Below are positions 11,253 to 21,498 of a stretch of DNA of 64,000 nucleotides, piece after piece. Made by a program: the position numbers and the translations under genes. This DNA comes from Symbiodinium natans. Lineage: Eukaryota; Sar; Dinophyceae; Suessiales; Symbiodiniaceae. The stretch covers positions 1 to 64,000 of the forward strand of contig CAJNDS010002065.1 in the NCBI GenBank assembly GCA_905221605.1. Direction: 5' to 3'. Below the pieces are notes generated by a model. The model did no database searches and was not told the DNA's origin. It saw only the letters and a program-made list of their open reading frames with translations. Position 1 is the stretch's first letter. Each line of letters opens with the position of its first letter.

Positions 11253-11514
11253 TACCTGCCACGGCTACGCAGCACAGTGAGACCTCAGGGTTGAGCCCAA
11301 GGGGTCTTCTTTTTCACAGCCATAAGAAGCTTTAAGCCTCGCAACCGTTCTTAAGGCTCCTTCACGAAAGGATGCAAGCGTTCGTCATCCCAGGCGCTAC
11401 GAAGACGAGGCCCAAGAACCACCAGCCTCCAGCATCAGGTCATCAGGGGGCTTCGGACTCAGGGCTTCAGGCACCGACATCGGATCACCCGCGTAGGTTT
11501 GTCTATTTAGTCTA

Positions 11515-11697
11515 GAAACTCCTTTCTCAGGCAGGGAATCTGTGTTCCGCATTTTTCCGGGGCTTCTTGGATGGAATCCAGCTCTGAGGTGCTTTCCGCT
11601 TTCCCAGGTTGAGCTCTCTTCTGACCAGGCGGCGCCGGCGCCGCCGTGGGGGCCGCGCTGGCGCTGGCGCTGGCGCCGGCGCCCCACCCTGAAGGTT
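11515..11697 (-). CDS. Ala/Pro-rich exon candidate
   Basis: A minus-strand frame reads GAGASASASAAPTAAPAPPG, then QKRAQPGKAESTSELDSIQ and APEKCGTQIPCLRKE. The Ala-Ser/Ala-Pro segment followed by a charged segment could be a linker or transit-type region. It lies directly beside the TTTAGGG array at 11708. A second frame is also open, so the call is weak. Confidence 0.3.
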
Positions 11698-11707
11698 TGG
11701 GACCGCT

Positions 11708-11775
11708 GAGGGTTTAGGGTTTAGGGTTTAGGGTTTAGGGTTTAGGGTTTAGGGTTTAGGCTTTCGGGTTTAGGG
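11708..11775 (+). repeat. TTTAGGG telomere-type array
   Basis: About nine units, the last ones degenerate. Confidence 0.9.
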
Positions 11776-12100
11776 TCTTGGGCGTTGCTCTGTTGAAGGT
11801 CTGAGGCGCTTTGAGGTTTTGCCAGCTGGATTTTGTCTGGGGAGTTCTCGTGTTCCTCCATCTGGTGCGGGAACGCAGGGCCACTTCGTTTCAACACTGC
11901 AGATGGCCACCGTGCAGGGTGTAGTTGATCGTCGAATAGCAGAACGATGCGCAGTTCTACGCCGAACTGGCTTGTTTGGCTTGTGTTTCCGAGGGCGTGT
12001 TGGGGTTCAGTGCTGTGTACCAAGGGTTTCCGTGTGTGTGTGTGTGTGGGTTGCAAGAAATTAGCACTGCGTCGTTGCATCGTTCCATTGTGTGAATGCC

Positions 12101-12145
12101 CCTAAACCCTAAACCCTAAACCCTAAACCCTAAACCCTAAACCCT
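12101..12145 (-). repeat. CCCTAAA telomere-type array
   Basis: About six perfect units in the opposite orientation to the array at 12258. Confidence 0.9.
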
Positions 12146-12257
12146 GTCATTGTTTGGGTCCCGCGTGCCTGGACTGGGGCAGCATCCATTCCAGGCGCCC
12201 CGTTTGGATCGGATGCACAGCTTGAAGCCAACCAAGGCTTGCGGTATCGACGAGTTG

Positions 12258-12378
12258 TTTAGGGTTTAGGGTTTAGGGTTTAGGGTTTAGGGTTTAGGGT
12301 ATACCCTAATGTATACTAAGGATCCTTACTATCAAGTAGGGTGTGTACCTTAGTTAAGCGGTTTTGGAAGATCTGGGT
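12258..12378. mobile_element. TTTAGGG array fused to a truncated family C element
   Basis: TTTAGGG units (12258-12302) pass directly into the core and right TIR (GGTTTTGGAAGATCTGGG) of a family C element. The intact copies at 35048 and 49552 show that about 25 bp of the left end are missing here and replaced by telomere-type repeat. Confidence 0.7.
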
Positions 12379-12482
12379 ACTTATAGGATGTTTAGGGCCG
12401 GCTTGGGGCATCTCATAGGAGGGCGCGACAATACCGGAATATAGATGGTTGCTACTCATCGAACTCCTTGGAGAGTGGGGTT

Positions 12483-12543
12483 CCCTAAACCCTAAACCCT
12501 AAACCCAAACCCCTAAACCCTAAACCCTAAACCCTAAACCCTG
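12483..12543 (-). repeat. CCCTAAA telomere-type array
   Basis: About eight units with one irregular spacer. Confidence 0.9.
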
Positions 12544-12780
12544 GCCACAGTCAGAGACTGGAACTCTGGAATGGTGTGGAGGCTTCCCTAACGAATGTCC
12601 TGGAAAAAAGTGCGCATTGGGCACTTGCCACCTTCAATTCGTAGTCTTAGAAACTCACCAAAAATCTCACCGCAAACAGTACTCTGAAACAGCCCACATC
12701 CGATCCTAAATCTCCGTTTGCAACGACAGTTACGTAAGGATGGCGACCCAGTCCACCCACCCAACCCTATCCCCACCCAC

Positions 12781-12810
12781 CACCCCCCCCCCCCCCCCAA
12801 AAAAAAAAAA
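12781..12810. repeat. poly-C then poly-A run
   Basis: A homopolymer junction (C-rich run followed by A11). Confidence 0.85.
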
Positions 12811-12869
12811 CATCTACGTACATAAGTCTAGCACACATAACGAACGAACACCGGCCCACACTCTACAGG

Positions 12870-12935
12870 GTCGGGCGCCGTAGTGGTCCCACCGCGCCAC
12901 CGCGTGGAGCGGCGTGTTCTGGAGGTCGCCATGCG
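12870..12935 (-). pseudogene. ankyrin-repeat-like exon fragment
   Basis: The minus strand reads AHGDLQNTPLHAVARWDHYG, which fits an ankyrin repeat core (xxGxTPLHxA). The frame closes on both sides within a short distance, so this is a single exon or a relic. Confidence 0.4.
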
Positions 12936-13233
12936 CTTGGTGCGCCTCGATAGATCAAAGTGCTGGGCGTGTTGGCGGTCTGGCGTTTGGGCTTTGCTTC
13001 TAAGGTTTCAAGCAGGAGGGCCTGCGGCGGAAGATCTCCCCTGGCTTTTCTGTAAGTCGACAAACCACCGCGCCTTCTCGGCACCTGCCGATATCCCTAA
13101 ACCTTAAACAGCGGGAGGGTCCTTGACGTGACATGCCAGGCTAAGGTGTGGCGATTCACTGCCCCACCTTCGTCCTACAAGGACCTACTGCCCAACAGTG
13201 TTCGCAGCGCACTTCTGCACAAATCTACACCAT

Positions 13234-13347
13234 CCTCGGGGACGAACTGAACTCTTTCCTTTGGGGGTTACATACCCTATACTACAGATAATTCCTATTC
13301 GGGTCTATGAGCCAGAAACCCTTTTAGGGTTCATCTGGTCCCTAAGG
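13234..13347. mobile_element. TIR element family A, intact
   Basis: Ends TCCTCGGGGACGAACTGAAC and GGGTTCATCTGGTCCCTAAGG; AT-type 2-bp flank on both sides. Confidence 0.7.
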
Positions 13348-13978
13348 ATAACAATGCCATAACCGCAGGCTACAAGGTGAGCCAGGAGATCTTGTTCACC
13401 CTCTTACCCCTTCCACACCAAGAACATCCCAAGCAAGGCTGCACCCAAAGGACTCAGGCCGAGGGTTTAGGGTTTAGGGCTTGGGGTTTAGGGTTTAGAA
13501 TGCCAGGCACCCTGCACTGCTGCACATGCAATGCCGAAGCCAAAACCGCTTAAACAATTAAGATGGGGACCCTCGGAAGCAGCGTGTTTTTCACCACTTG
13601 CAACGACACTAAACCCGGGATCAGAAGGTATTGGTGAGACGGAACTATTTCGGGAACCGAGTAGGGTGCTGCGCAGGCACGGCATGGTCATGCATGGTCT
13701 GATATTGAGACTTGAGCACCGCGGTGTGAAATCTTCAAGGAAGCTGTCTAAGGCAATGGCCAGTGCCGAAGACAACGTGCCATGTGAACCTCAGGCATGT
13801 CCGCAAATGTGCAGGCCGTTTAGCCGCAGGGTAATTGCATGGGCCCTTAATATGGTCCCGAACCTCCTGCTAGGTTATAGGGCTTAGAGGGTGGTTGGGA
13901 TGATACAGCTCATTTCTGCGCATGCATCGGTGCCTCCCTCCCCCGCACGGCAGGCGCCACATACCCTCTGAGCGTCTG

Positions 13979-13980
<2 letters not shown>

Positions 13981-14010
<30 letters not shown>
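13981..14010. repeat. poly-G run
   Basis: An uninterrupted G run of about 30 bases; length may be unreliable in the assembly. Confidence 0.9.
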
Positions 14011-14197
14011 TAGGTTCGGGAACTTGCCCCCGAACTCTGAGAGCACAAGGGGTTGGTCCATACACGGGGGTTTAGGGTTTTCCGGGTCGGTGATGGTCCA
14101 AGGTGACTTGGGTGCAGAGTTGCCATCATGTCTTGAAGGAGCTACCATGTGCTTGCTAGTATCTTTTTGCCTCGGGACCTCTACCCAAAGCCCAACG

Positions 14198-14270
14198 CCC
14201 CTAAACCCTAAACCCTAAACCCTAAACCCCTAAACCCCAAACCCCAAACCCTAAACCCTAAACCCTTGAA
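14198..14270 (-). repeat. CCCTAAA telomere-type array
   Basis: About ten units, some CCCCTAAA or CCCCAAA. Confidence 0.9.
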
Positions 14271-14369
14271 TCTCGTTGTAGGGCGGGCGCTCAGGGCTTC
14301 AAGCAGCAAGTTCGTGGCCTGAGCCCAAGGAGGATGAGGCCGACCTAGTACTTCGACTCTCAGGGCCCT

Positions 14370-14480
14370 GAACCCTAAACCCTAAACCCTAAACCCTAAA
14401 CCCTAAAACCCTAAAACCCTAAACCCTAAACCCTAAACCCTAAACTTGGCCCTAAACCCTAAACCCTGAACCCTACACCC
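14370..14480 (-). repeat. CCCTAAA array with two CCCTAAAA units
   Basis: Roughly 14 units; two at about 14402-14417 have an extra A, as in the long array at 40286. Confidence 0.9.
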
Positions 14481-14623
14481 TTTGGGATGTCAGGTCTATT
14501 TTGCCAGAAAGGCTTCAGGGCGGTTTCTAAGGGAAACCAGGGCTCAGATGGAGTTCCTCAATTTGACCCCCGCCGAAAAAAAATCCCCCAACTCCATTCC
14601 GCCACTTGAAACTGCAGAACGCT

Positions 14624-14790
14624 TCCTTCGGGACGACATGAACCCAAAAATTGGGGACATATACCCTGTACTACTAGAAATATCATATTTCCTATTAAGG
14701 TATATATAACTACCATACTTCCTATTTCGGTATATTTTTGCATTATAATTCCTATTAAGGTATTCTATGAATATTATACTTCCATTCGGG
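14624..14790. mobile_element. expanded family A element lacking a right end
   Basis: Left end CCTTCGGGACGACATGAACC, then three or four tandem copies of a core motif (TTCCTATTAAGGTAT) at about 14690, 14720, 14750 and 14780. The right TIR is absent. Confidence 0.6.
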
Positions 14791-14897
14791 TATGGGAGCC
14801 ATGCATGGCTGGAGTGAACTCCCAAACTTGAAGCTCCCGAGCTCAAGGCCTGGATGCTCCGAGCGAAGTGCCGCCTCAGGTTCGTTGCTCGCCTACT

Positions 14898-15078
14898 CCT
14901 TGGGGACGACTTGAACCCAAAAAATTGGGGTCATATACCCTACACTACTATATATAAGTTCCTATTAAGGTATGTTTACTTGAACCCAAAAATTGGGGTC
15001 ATTTACCGTACACTACCATAATTCCTCTTAAGGTATATGAGCCATAAACCCTTTTAAGGGTTCATTTGGTCCCCAAGG
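14898..15078. mobile_element. family A element with duplicated left half
   Basis: Left end CCTTGGGGACGACTTGAACC and right end GGGTTCATTTGGTCCCCAAGG. The segment TTGAACCCAAAAATTGGGGTC occurs twice, so the left half is tandemly duplicated. Flanks CT/CT. Confidence 0.7.
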
Positions 15079-15801
15079 CTTACGTCACCCTTGCAAGTTT
15101 CTGCACAGATCCCCACGTCCAAAGCACGCGATTTCTGGGAATCAGAGTCAGTCAGGACAGTAGACGAACATACGGAGGTGCCGCACAAGTCTGATTCGTG
15201 TTTCCATAGATAAGGCAGGATGACTGCAGACTCTCTGGAACAATCCTTTCACACCTTGCTGAAGGATGCGTTCATCTCAGTGTCACACGGGCATCTAACT
15301 GCGTCACACACGCCAGTGCATTCAAGAACTAGTCCCAAACTCCGTCTGTGCATACTAGCCTCTCAGCAATCCAACTGAGCTTACTCTAAGACGCCAAGGT
15401 TCGGAAACACGCATCAGCAGGGTTCGCCCAGAATCTGACGGCCCATGTTCTCCTGTGGCCCTGTGGCCTCTGGCCTGAAAAGGCATAGACCCAAAATTGG
15501 CAAGTCTTAAACCTTAAAACCCAACACTCGGGTAATGCTTGGCAGGAGCACTTCTCCAGCGGAGCTGGCAGTTCCGCATCATCGCCTTCTGATGAAAGCA
15601 CCGACCAAATGCACAATTTCACCCTGCTGCTGACAAGCAATTGTTGATGTTGAGAGTTTGGGGCAAGAAGACCCGTTCTTGAAGCACTTCCAGGGAAACA
15701 TGTCAGCAAGATACTTGTGATCTGTGAATCCGAACCACGATTTCTTCGGGCTTACGAGAGCTCCCATCCCAATCAGGACATGCCCGAACTGATCCTACCA
15801 A

Positions 15802-15899
15802 TTGCTTAAGAACCCCGAAAAGTAAAAAGCATTCTTCCTTACAAGGGTCATATAGGGATTATTTTGTTTTTGTTTGCCTTTTGGGGGTTCTTAAGCAAA
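15802..15899. mobile_element. TIR element family E, intact
   Basis: Ends TTGCTTAAGAACCCC and GGGGGTTCTTAAGCAAA, core AT-rich with TCATATAGGGATTATTTTG. No exon was recognised beside it. Confidence 0.7.
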
Positions 15900-16046
15900 T
15901 GGCAGGCTCTGTTCGTCGTACTCACGCGACCCTTGGGAAAGTTGACATGGACCGCCCGCCTCCGGGGCCAAACTCCGCGATCAAGTGTAACGGGAGCTCG
16001 CCACTGGAAGGTGCGGCAAGGCTTTGGGTTCAGTTGAGTACCTACA

Positions 16047-16326
16047 CCCTAAACCCTAAACCCTAAACCCTAAACCCTAAACCCTGAACCCTGAACCCTG
16101 AACCCTAAACGACAAGGCTTTGGGTTAAGTTGAATCCTCAAAGTTGGCTTTGAAAGCTGTCCTGGTCGTGGGAGCATGGCTTATGAAAAAGGTCCGCAAG
16201 CAACACTGTCGCTCGATTCACGACAAGATCCTCATCCCCAGGGAAAACATCGCTGGACTCTAGACTCGAGGGCTGAAACCCTAAACCCTAAACCCTGAAC
16301 CCTAAACCCTAAACCCTAAACCCTGG
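16047..16326 (-). repeat. two CCCTAAA arrays
   Basis: Units at 16047-16110 and 16277-16326, some CCCTGAA. The 165 bp between them hold no clear exon. Confidence 0.85.
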
Positions 16327-16489
16327 AAGATCAACCTTATGCGCACAAGCCCGTGCACCTGCTGTTCTCCAGCGCTGGCGAAACGCCAGTTGCGAGCAGA
16401 GCACTCAAAGCCTTCAGCAGGGGAGGCTACTCGAAGTGAGCATCTTTTTCCAAAGGGGGTTTAGGGTTTAGGGTTTAGGGTTTAGGGTT

Positions 16490-16650
16490 GATTCCAGAGT
16501 ATACCGCCAGCAACAGCAGCGCTACCGGCAGGAACGGCATAAACACTTTTGAAAGCGTCGCATGACATCGGGGCCCAGACATAAAACATGCTTTTCCAGG
16601 CCACTCGCATGAAATGCATCGGCACGTCCAAAGTGCAGCACTCCCCAGCG
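16490..16650 (-). CDS. weak exon candidate, unidentified
   Basis: The minus strand reads AWKSMFYVWAPMSCDAFKSV then YAVPAGSAAVAGGILWN, ending at the TTTAGGG array at 16455-16489. An overlapping frame is also open over 155 codons, so the reading frame is uncertain. Confidence 0.25.
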
Positions 16651-16654
16651 CTTC

Positions 16655-18490
16655 TCAGCAAGCTTCTCCAAAGCCCAGCCACAGCTACAAATCAACGGGT
16701 GGAGCTTTGCTTGTTGCTCCTCTATTTTTGTTGCTCCTTCTACGGGCTCTCCGCCAGGACCCATTGTCAGCACTTTTGACACGCAAAGGGCTCCAAAACC
16801 ATTCCGAGGGTTGTGACCGCGACACGCCCAAACCATGTTAACTGCAATTTTACAGGCGACTCGCGATGACAAAGTCCAGGCTCCACAAGCGACGACAGTT
16901 ACGAAGACAGCGGATCTGCCTGCAGCTCCTAACAAGTTTGATATTGACACGGAACGATCCCAAACATGGGCTTCCGCAACCACAGCCACCGCGCATTACC
17001 CCCTGTTCGGCCTGTTCGGCAAACCATGCTTGCGGACTTGAGGATGAACTTGTGAAAGCAAATATTGACGATGTGCCGTCCAGAAAGTACACAGAACATG
17101 GAGGTTCATACCCAGATATGTTCAGCATTTTGTTGTCGCTATAACGAATCAGAAGGAGAGCTCTTGCAACGCAACGTTCCTTGTAGATTGAAAGATGTGC
17201 CAGGCACTTGGGTTTGCAGGAAAGCGCCTATTGCATTGGGACAGGAGGTGCGCAGCCTCCCCGCACATTTGCAGCACTTGCGAACTATGGGCGAGTATGC
17301 AAAACATTATTCTTGCGGAGTTCTGATAGGACTTGCCAGGTGAGGGGGGAAGGCCCCCATTTGCAAAGCTGTTGCCACACCATGGACGAGCTGTGAAACG
17401 GTGGCCCCTCGCCTAAGTTCTGATAGCAACATGCCCGTCCAGTATCCGAAAAATCAAGCGGACGGTTTAGGTTTTTTAGGGTTTGGGTTTGGGGTTTAGG
17501 GTTTATGGTTTAGGGTTTAGGGTTTAGGGTTTAGGGTTTAGGGTTTAGGGGGTTTGGGGAAGGGTCGGCACTTCAGGAAGCTCTGGGGAACACGGCGTAA
17601 AAGGAACAAACAAACACGCGGCCCCCCATGTCAACTGGGGCAAACCAACATGGAGCAAAAAGCTTTCCAACGCAGCACACGCACACCAAGCTCTCAGCCA
17701 CATCAAGCTCCATCACCCTCAACTTTGCTGCTCGCCTTTGGCGAGCCGTAGAGAATCGCACAGTGTACTGCAGAGTCTCCTTGGTTGTCGCCTCGCAGGG
17801 CACGACAGTTCGGTCTGCCACTTGCAGGTTTGATGTTTGGGATTTGTACATCTCGTCGGTTACAACTCGGACCCATCTTGCAACGCGACAGTCGCACCAA
17901 GACCCCGGAAAAGGGGTGGGGGGGGGGGGGTGCCGCAGCAGCCATGGGCCAACCCCAACAAACCAGATGCGCCTCCAATTTTGACACACAACCTCCAGCA
18001 CTGCCTTGGCAGACAACACCTAGGCCTCTCGATCTCGAGGAGCATTAAGAACACCCAGAACACCCAGGCCCAATCACCCTTCGATGCCTCTCCTTTCCCC
18101 GTCTCGACAGCGTTTGGACTTCGAATACTTGCATAATTTTGCTGCCTCTGTGAATACCACAGAAGTACCACTGCCAGCACAAGAAGCGACATCTATCGTC
18201 CATGGCTCTGAAATGCAACAGGTCGAGTCCCTTTTGCCTTAAAGCCCGTGGTCAAGGACTGGTCTGATCTCTTAAGGCCCTCATCTCCGAATGTCCAGCT
18301 CCCTCCTATTCTTCTCATTCTCCCTCTGGCTCTCTTTCTTGGCATTGAGGCAAGAGAGAGGAACTTACCCTACACAGTTTGCGTCCGCCCCTCTCTCTTT
18401 CGCTCTGTCTCTCTCTCTCTCTCCCTCCCTCCCTCTCCCTCCCTCCCTCCCCAACTCTTCAATCGCCCACACGGGCCATATGTCTCTTCA
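16655..18490. other. no supported gene; TTTAGGG array, G run, CT microsatellite
   Basis: TTTAGGG array at 17465-17552, a G run at 17918-17930 and a CT/CCCT microsatellite at 18395-18452. Several overlapping open frames on both strands, none with a recognisable domain. Confidence 0.4.
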
Positions 18491-18498
18491 TCTTAGAC

Positions 18499-18541
18499 TA
18501 TGGCCCATGGCGGGGTCGGCCCGTGCTGCGAGAAGCGCGGC
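18499..18541 (-). pseudogene. ankyrin-repeat-like exon fragment
   Basis: The minus strand reads AAALLAARADPAMGHSL, an ankyrin helix followed by the R-A-D-P-turn, after an AG acceptor-like GAG. A stop follows two codons later. Too short to assign further. Confidence 0.35.
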
Positions 18542-18588
18542 AGCCTCAGGGCTTGAGGGCATTTAGAGCTTCATCTAGGGTGTGAGCG

Positions 18589-18652
18589 TTTAGGGTTTAG
18601 GGTTTAGGGTTTAGGGGTTTAGGGGTTTAGGGGTTTAGGGGTTTAGGGTTTT
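18589..18652 (+). repeat. TTTAGGG array with GGGGTTTA units
   Basis: Four of the units have an extra G (TTTAGGGG). Confidence 0.9.
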
Positions 18653-19237
18653 TCTCATGCAATGCGAAAAGTAGATTCAAGGGGTGTTTGCAGATGTGTG
18701 GGCGCTTCACGCCTCGTCTCTGGGAGGTTCTGGGCTTCGTGCCTTGGGCTCACTGTCTGTGTGTGTGGGTTTTGTGCCCCATTCATCATGTGAATCACCA
18801 GAGTGTTGGCTGGGACTGCTTCGAGTTTGCGTCTTGAAGAGGTCAAGTTTCTCAGCTTTTGGTTTCAGAATTCTCGCCTTGAGCCCTAGTCTGATAGCAA
18901 AGGAAGAGCCGTCACTATGCCATCTATGGCAGGCTGTGTGTCAATTGGCAAACTTCGCGCGTGCTTCACGCTTTTTTCTGTGTAGCTCCTGGGTTTGCCA
19001 TCATACCTGCGAACCCATTTGCACTTGTTCTTGGCCCCTCTGCTCCACTCCAGTGCTGCGGCTGTAGTAGCCGCGCCGCTTTGGCAACTCAGCAGCAACA
19101 AGTGCATACGGGAAACCGATACGAAGGCCTCTGAGATCATGGTGGGCACTGAAAAATGTCACTTGAATTAACAGCGGCCCTTCTGCGCATCTGCACTTAC
19201 TTACGAAGTCTGCAAGGACCCGACAGCCCTGTGTCTT

Positions 19238-19355
19238 CCTTGGGGAGGACACGAACCCCTAAAATTGGGGTCGCCTTTCTGTCCCCAACCCTAAACCCTA
19301 AACCCTAAACCCTAAACCCTAAACCCTAAACCCTAAACCCTAAACCCTAAACCCT
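19238..19355. repeat. family A left half fused to a CCCTAAA array
   Basis: CCTTGGGGAGGACACGAACC at 19238 begins a family A element that stops after about 50 bp (GTCCCCAACCC) and continues as ten perfect CCCTAAA units. Confidence 0.65.
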
Positions 19356-19792
19356 TAACTTAAGAGCTTCGAGCTGAAAGGCGCTGGTGATACCACTAGT
19401 TAAGAAGACATATGCCTGCCAATCACTGGCGGCTGGAGTCCTGCTCCCCGTGTCTGAGAAAACTTGCATCAACAGGAATACCTGTGATGTGAGGAACCCT
19501 AAACCCTAAACCCTCAACCCTAAACCCTACACCCTGTATCGGCTCGGATGTTGACTCAGACGGCTCACCTGCTGTCTCACTTCTCCTCGGTCGCTGGCTC
19601 AGGTTCCTCTGCCTTCGTTTCCTCCTCCTCGCCATGGTTGAACCCTAAAACACACAAAAGTGAAACCCTACGAATAACAAGGCCCTTTGAAAGGACAAAA
19701 CCGTACATCATGTTCTTTACCTCCACACCTTTGCACAAAACTCCACCTCTCAAAGCCCTGACCCTTAAGCCAATGCACCTAACCTAGGGAAC

Positions 19793-19873
19793 CAAATGAA
19801 CCCTAACTTTAAAATTGGGACCGTATACCCTATACTACTATAATCCTTTTTAGGGTTCATTGGGTCCTCAAGG
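19793..19873. mobile_element. TIR element family A, shortened
   Basis: Ends CCTAGGGAACCAAATGAACC and GGGTTCATTGGGTCCTCAAGG; core partly deleted; TAA on both flanks (3-bp duplication). Confidence 0.65.
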
Positions 19874-19974
19874 TAACCTGTGTCGCACTGCAGGGAAGTC
19901 GGGGCACGGGGAAGGGCACACTTCACAAACCCTAAACCCTAAACCCTAAAGCCTAAAGCCTAAACCCCATATTC

Positions 19975-20140
19975 CTGGGCCAACGGTATCATGTCCTCCT
20001 CTCCGCCAGAGATGAGCTTGAAGCCGCCGATGCACGCGGCCAGGATCACGGCGCCCACGACTGGGTGACCCTTCCTGGCACGCTTGTGGCTGTGAAGCTT
20101 CGGGCGTTCAGTTCGTTCGTTCGCAGTCTCTACCTTACCT
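19975..20140 (-). CDS. exon of a membrane-protein gene (C-terminal part)
   Basis: The minus strand reads RPKLHSHKRARKGHPVVGA, then VILAACIGGFKLISGGEE and DMIPLAQEYG, a basic stretch followed by one hydrophobic membrane-type segment. It lies just after (minus sense) the exon at 20340-20434 and before the array at 19926-19968. Function not recognised. Probably part of the gene whose exons are at 20632-20916 and 30028-31095. Confidence 0.45.
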
Positions 20141-20339
20141 TGAGAGTTGAAGGTAACTAGGCTTGGTGTCTGCAAATTTGCTTCGGTCGGCGATTGTGCT
20201 GTTCACGTACCGGTTGCTGCGGCAGCCGACAGAATCAAGGCTACTGTTCATGAAGATGAACTGCAGAAGAATATTCTGACTGCGTGCCTCTTGCATAGAT
20301 ATACGGTTTAGGGTTTAGGGTTTAGGGTTTAGAGCTGTG

Positions 20340-20434
20340 AGGGCTTGGCCTTTGGTCCGCAAGCTTCCAACCCATGCCGGGCTTGCAAGTAGGCAAAGGC
20401 CGTCTCCGCAAAGGGGGTGACCAATCGGCCGACG
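20340..20434 (-). CDS. exon of the same membrane-protein gene
   Basis: The minus strand reads FVGRLVTPFAETAFAYLQAR followed by HGLEACGPKAKP. It sits between two TTTAGGG arrays (20307-20334 and 20446-20475), with an AAG acceptor-type border upstream. Composition and length are typical of the other short exons here. Confidence 0.45.
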
Positions 20435-20631
20435 AACCTTCATGGGTTTAGGGTTTAGGGTTTCGGGTTTAGTTGACACTACCCCCCCCCCTTGGTTCCC
20501 CCGGGGATAGCTTTCAAAAAGCAGATGAAGCCTTTTATGAAGCTTTGAAGCTTTGAAGCCTGAGGACAAGCCCACATCCCCAAACCCTACCTTAACCGTC
20601 CCTTAACTATCCGTCAACCCTCCGTGTTGAC

Positions 20632-20718
20632 CCTCTGGAGCAAGAAGCAGGGAGATGCCCATGATCGTTGCACCGATGCCAGTGGAGCGTGCATAGTTCA
20701 CCGGCTTGAAGTACTCAC
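20632..20718 (-). CDS. exon of the same gene, membrane segment
   Basis: After a GAG acceptor, two bases complete a codon and the exon reads EYFKPVNYARSTGIGATIMG followed by ISLLLAPE, ending at a GT donor (GTCAACACGG). Length 87 nt = 2 + 84 + 1, and its 5' phase matches the 3' phase of exon 20785-20916. It holds a clear hydrophobic membrane segment. Confidence 0.5.
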
Positions 20719-20784
20719 CTCACAAGTCCAAATTTGCTGCAAGACTCACCGAAGAAGTGTAAAGCTTTGGTTCAGGTTTTCATC

Positions 20785-20916
20785 CTGGGATGTGGATGCC
20801 ATCTGCAGCCCCAAACACAGGCAAAACCCGTTTGGAGCCCAAGAAACCTGCGGACGATGTGAGGCGCTGCCACAAGTCACCAATGCAGGGGTTCCAACCA
20901 GATCCAGAAGTTCCAA
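20785..20916 (-). CDS. exon of the same gene, just downstream of the retrotransposon intron
   Basis: A 132-nt exon (2 + 129 + 1) reading VGTSGSGWNPCIGDLWQRL, then TSSAGFLGSKRVLPVFGAAD and GIHIPG. The acceptor is CCAAAG|TT and the donor a GA type (G|GATGAAAA), a class known in dinoflagellates. Its first two bases complete the codon left open by the exon at 30028-30061, so the intron between them would contain the whole LTR retrotransposon. Function unknown. Confidence 0.5.
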
Positions 20917-21095
20917 CTTTGGGCAAGGAACCCGAAACCCTAAACCCTAAACATCCCTTTTGCCAAGCCCTAAACCGTTTCAGGGTCTGGCGATTCGGCT
21001 GTTGCGCGCGTTAAATGTGATTCTACAATTCTGGGGTTTCGGGCCCGCGCTTGCCTCCGCTTCACGCGTAAGAAGCCGCTTAGCTGAGTGCTCAG

Positions 21096-21145
21096 AACCC
21101 TAAACCCTAAACCCTAAACCCCTAACCCCTAAACCCTAAACCCTA
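21096..21145 (-). repeat. CCCTAAA array, left side of the retrotransposon target
   Basis: Seven imperfect units. The last five bases (CCCTA, 21141-21145) are the left target-site duplication. Confidence 0.9.
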
Positions 21146-21432
21146 TGCGGAGCTGCAATTGGTATTGTAGAAAGGAGTTAGTGTTGGAAGTTGGAAGGGT
21201 TAATGAACCCGGTAATCGTATTTGGCTCAAGATGGGCTTGAACAGAAAGCCACAAGTTCAAAAAGTAGTGCCTGGGTTCTTAGGGTTTGGTAAGGGTGTG
21301 GATTCCTTCCCCCTTTCCTTCCCCCCTGGGTTGCTCTTATCCGTGTTCTTGGTTGTTTCTTGGTTCGATCTGGGAAATATAAGTTCAGGGCGATTAGGGG
21401 AGTTGATTTCCTTCCTTGGTTGTCCCCCCGTA
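21146..21432 (+). repeat. 5' LTR (287 bp)
   Basis: Identical by eye to 29705-29991. It starts TGCGGAGCTG and ends CCCCCCGTA, so the termini are TG...TA and not the usual TG...CA. It contains TTTGGCTCAAG followed at once by ATGGGC (21221-21234). One frame is open across its full length and continues in frame into the main ORF. Confidence 0.9.
21213..21231 (+). promoter_or_regulatory. spliced-leader-like sequence in the 5' LTR
   Basis: GTAATCGTATTTGGCTCAAG ends in 11 bases identical to the 3' end of the dinoflagellate spliced leader (TTTGGCTCAAG), and the upstream GTA..C.T also resembles it. It is followed directly by an in-frame ATG at 21232. It may be a relic of a trans-spliced RNA that was reverse-transcribed. 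A chance 11-base match in this window is unlikely but possible. Confidence 0.45.
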
Positions 21433-21445
21433 GGTTATGAGCCCA
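21433..21445 (+). promoter_or_regulatory. primer-binding site, half-tRNA-iMet type
   Basis: GGTTATGAGCCCA starts at the first base after the LTR. It is the complement of GGGCUCAUAACC, the anticodon arm of eukaryotic initiator tRNA-Met. Drosophila copia and yeast Ty5 prime from the 5' half of that tRNA, cut in the anticodon loop, so this points to a copia-like priming mechanism. Confidence 0.65.
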
Positions 21446-21498
21446 AATTAGGTTCCCTGCGGTTAAGTGTTCTTTCAAGGTTTTGGGATCAAGAAGCA

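Noticed and set aside
13870-14148. Pro-rich ORF near 14 kb
   Set aside because: It reads through a 30-base homopolymer (G on plus strand); no independent support.
21145-21147. ATG at the LTR border as the start of the giant ORF
   Set aside because: Its A belongs to the target-site duplication, so the start would exist only by chance of insertion and lies upstream of any LTR transcript start.
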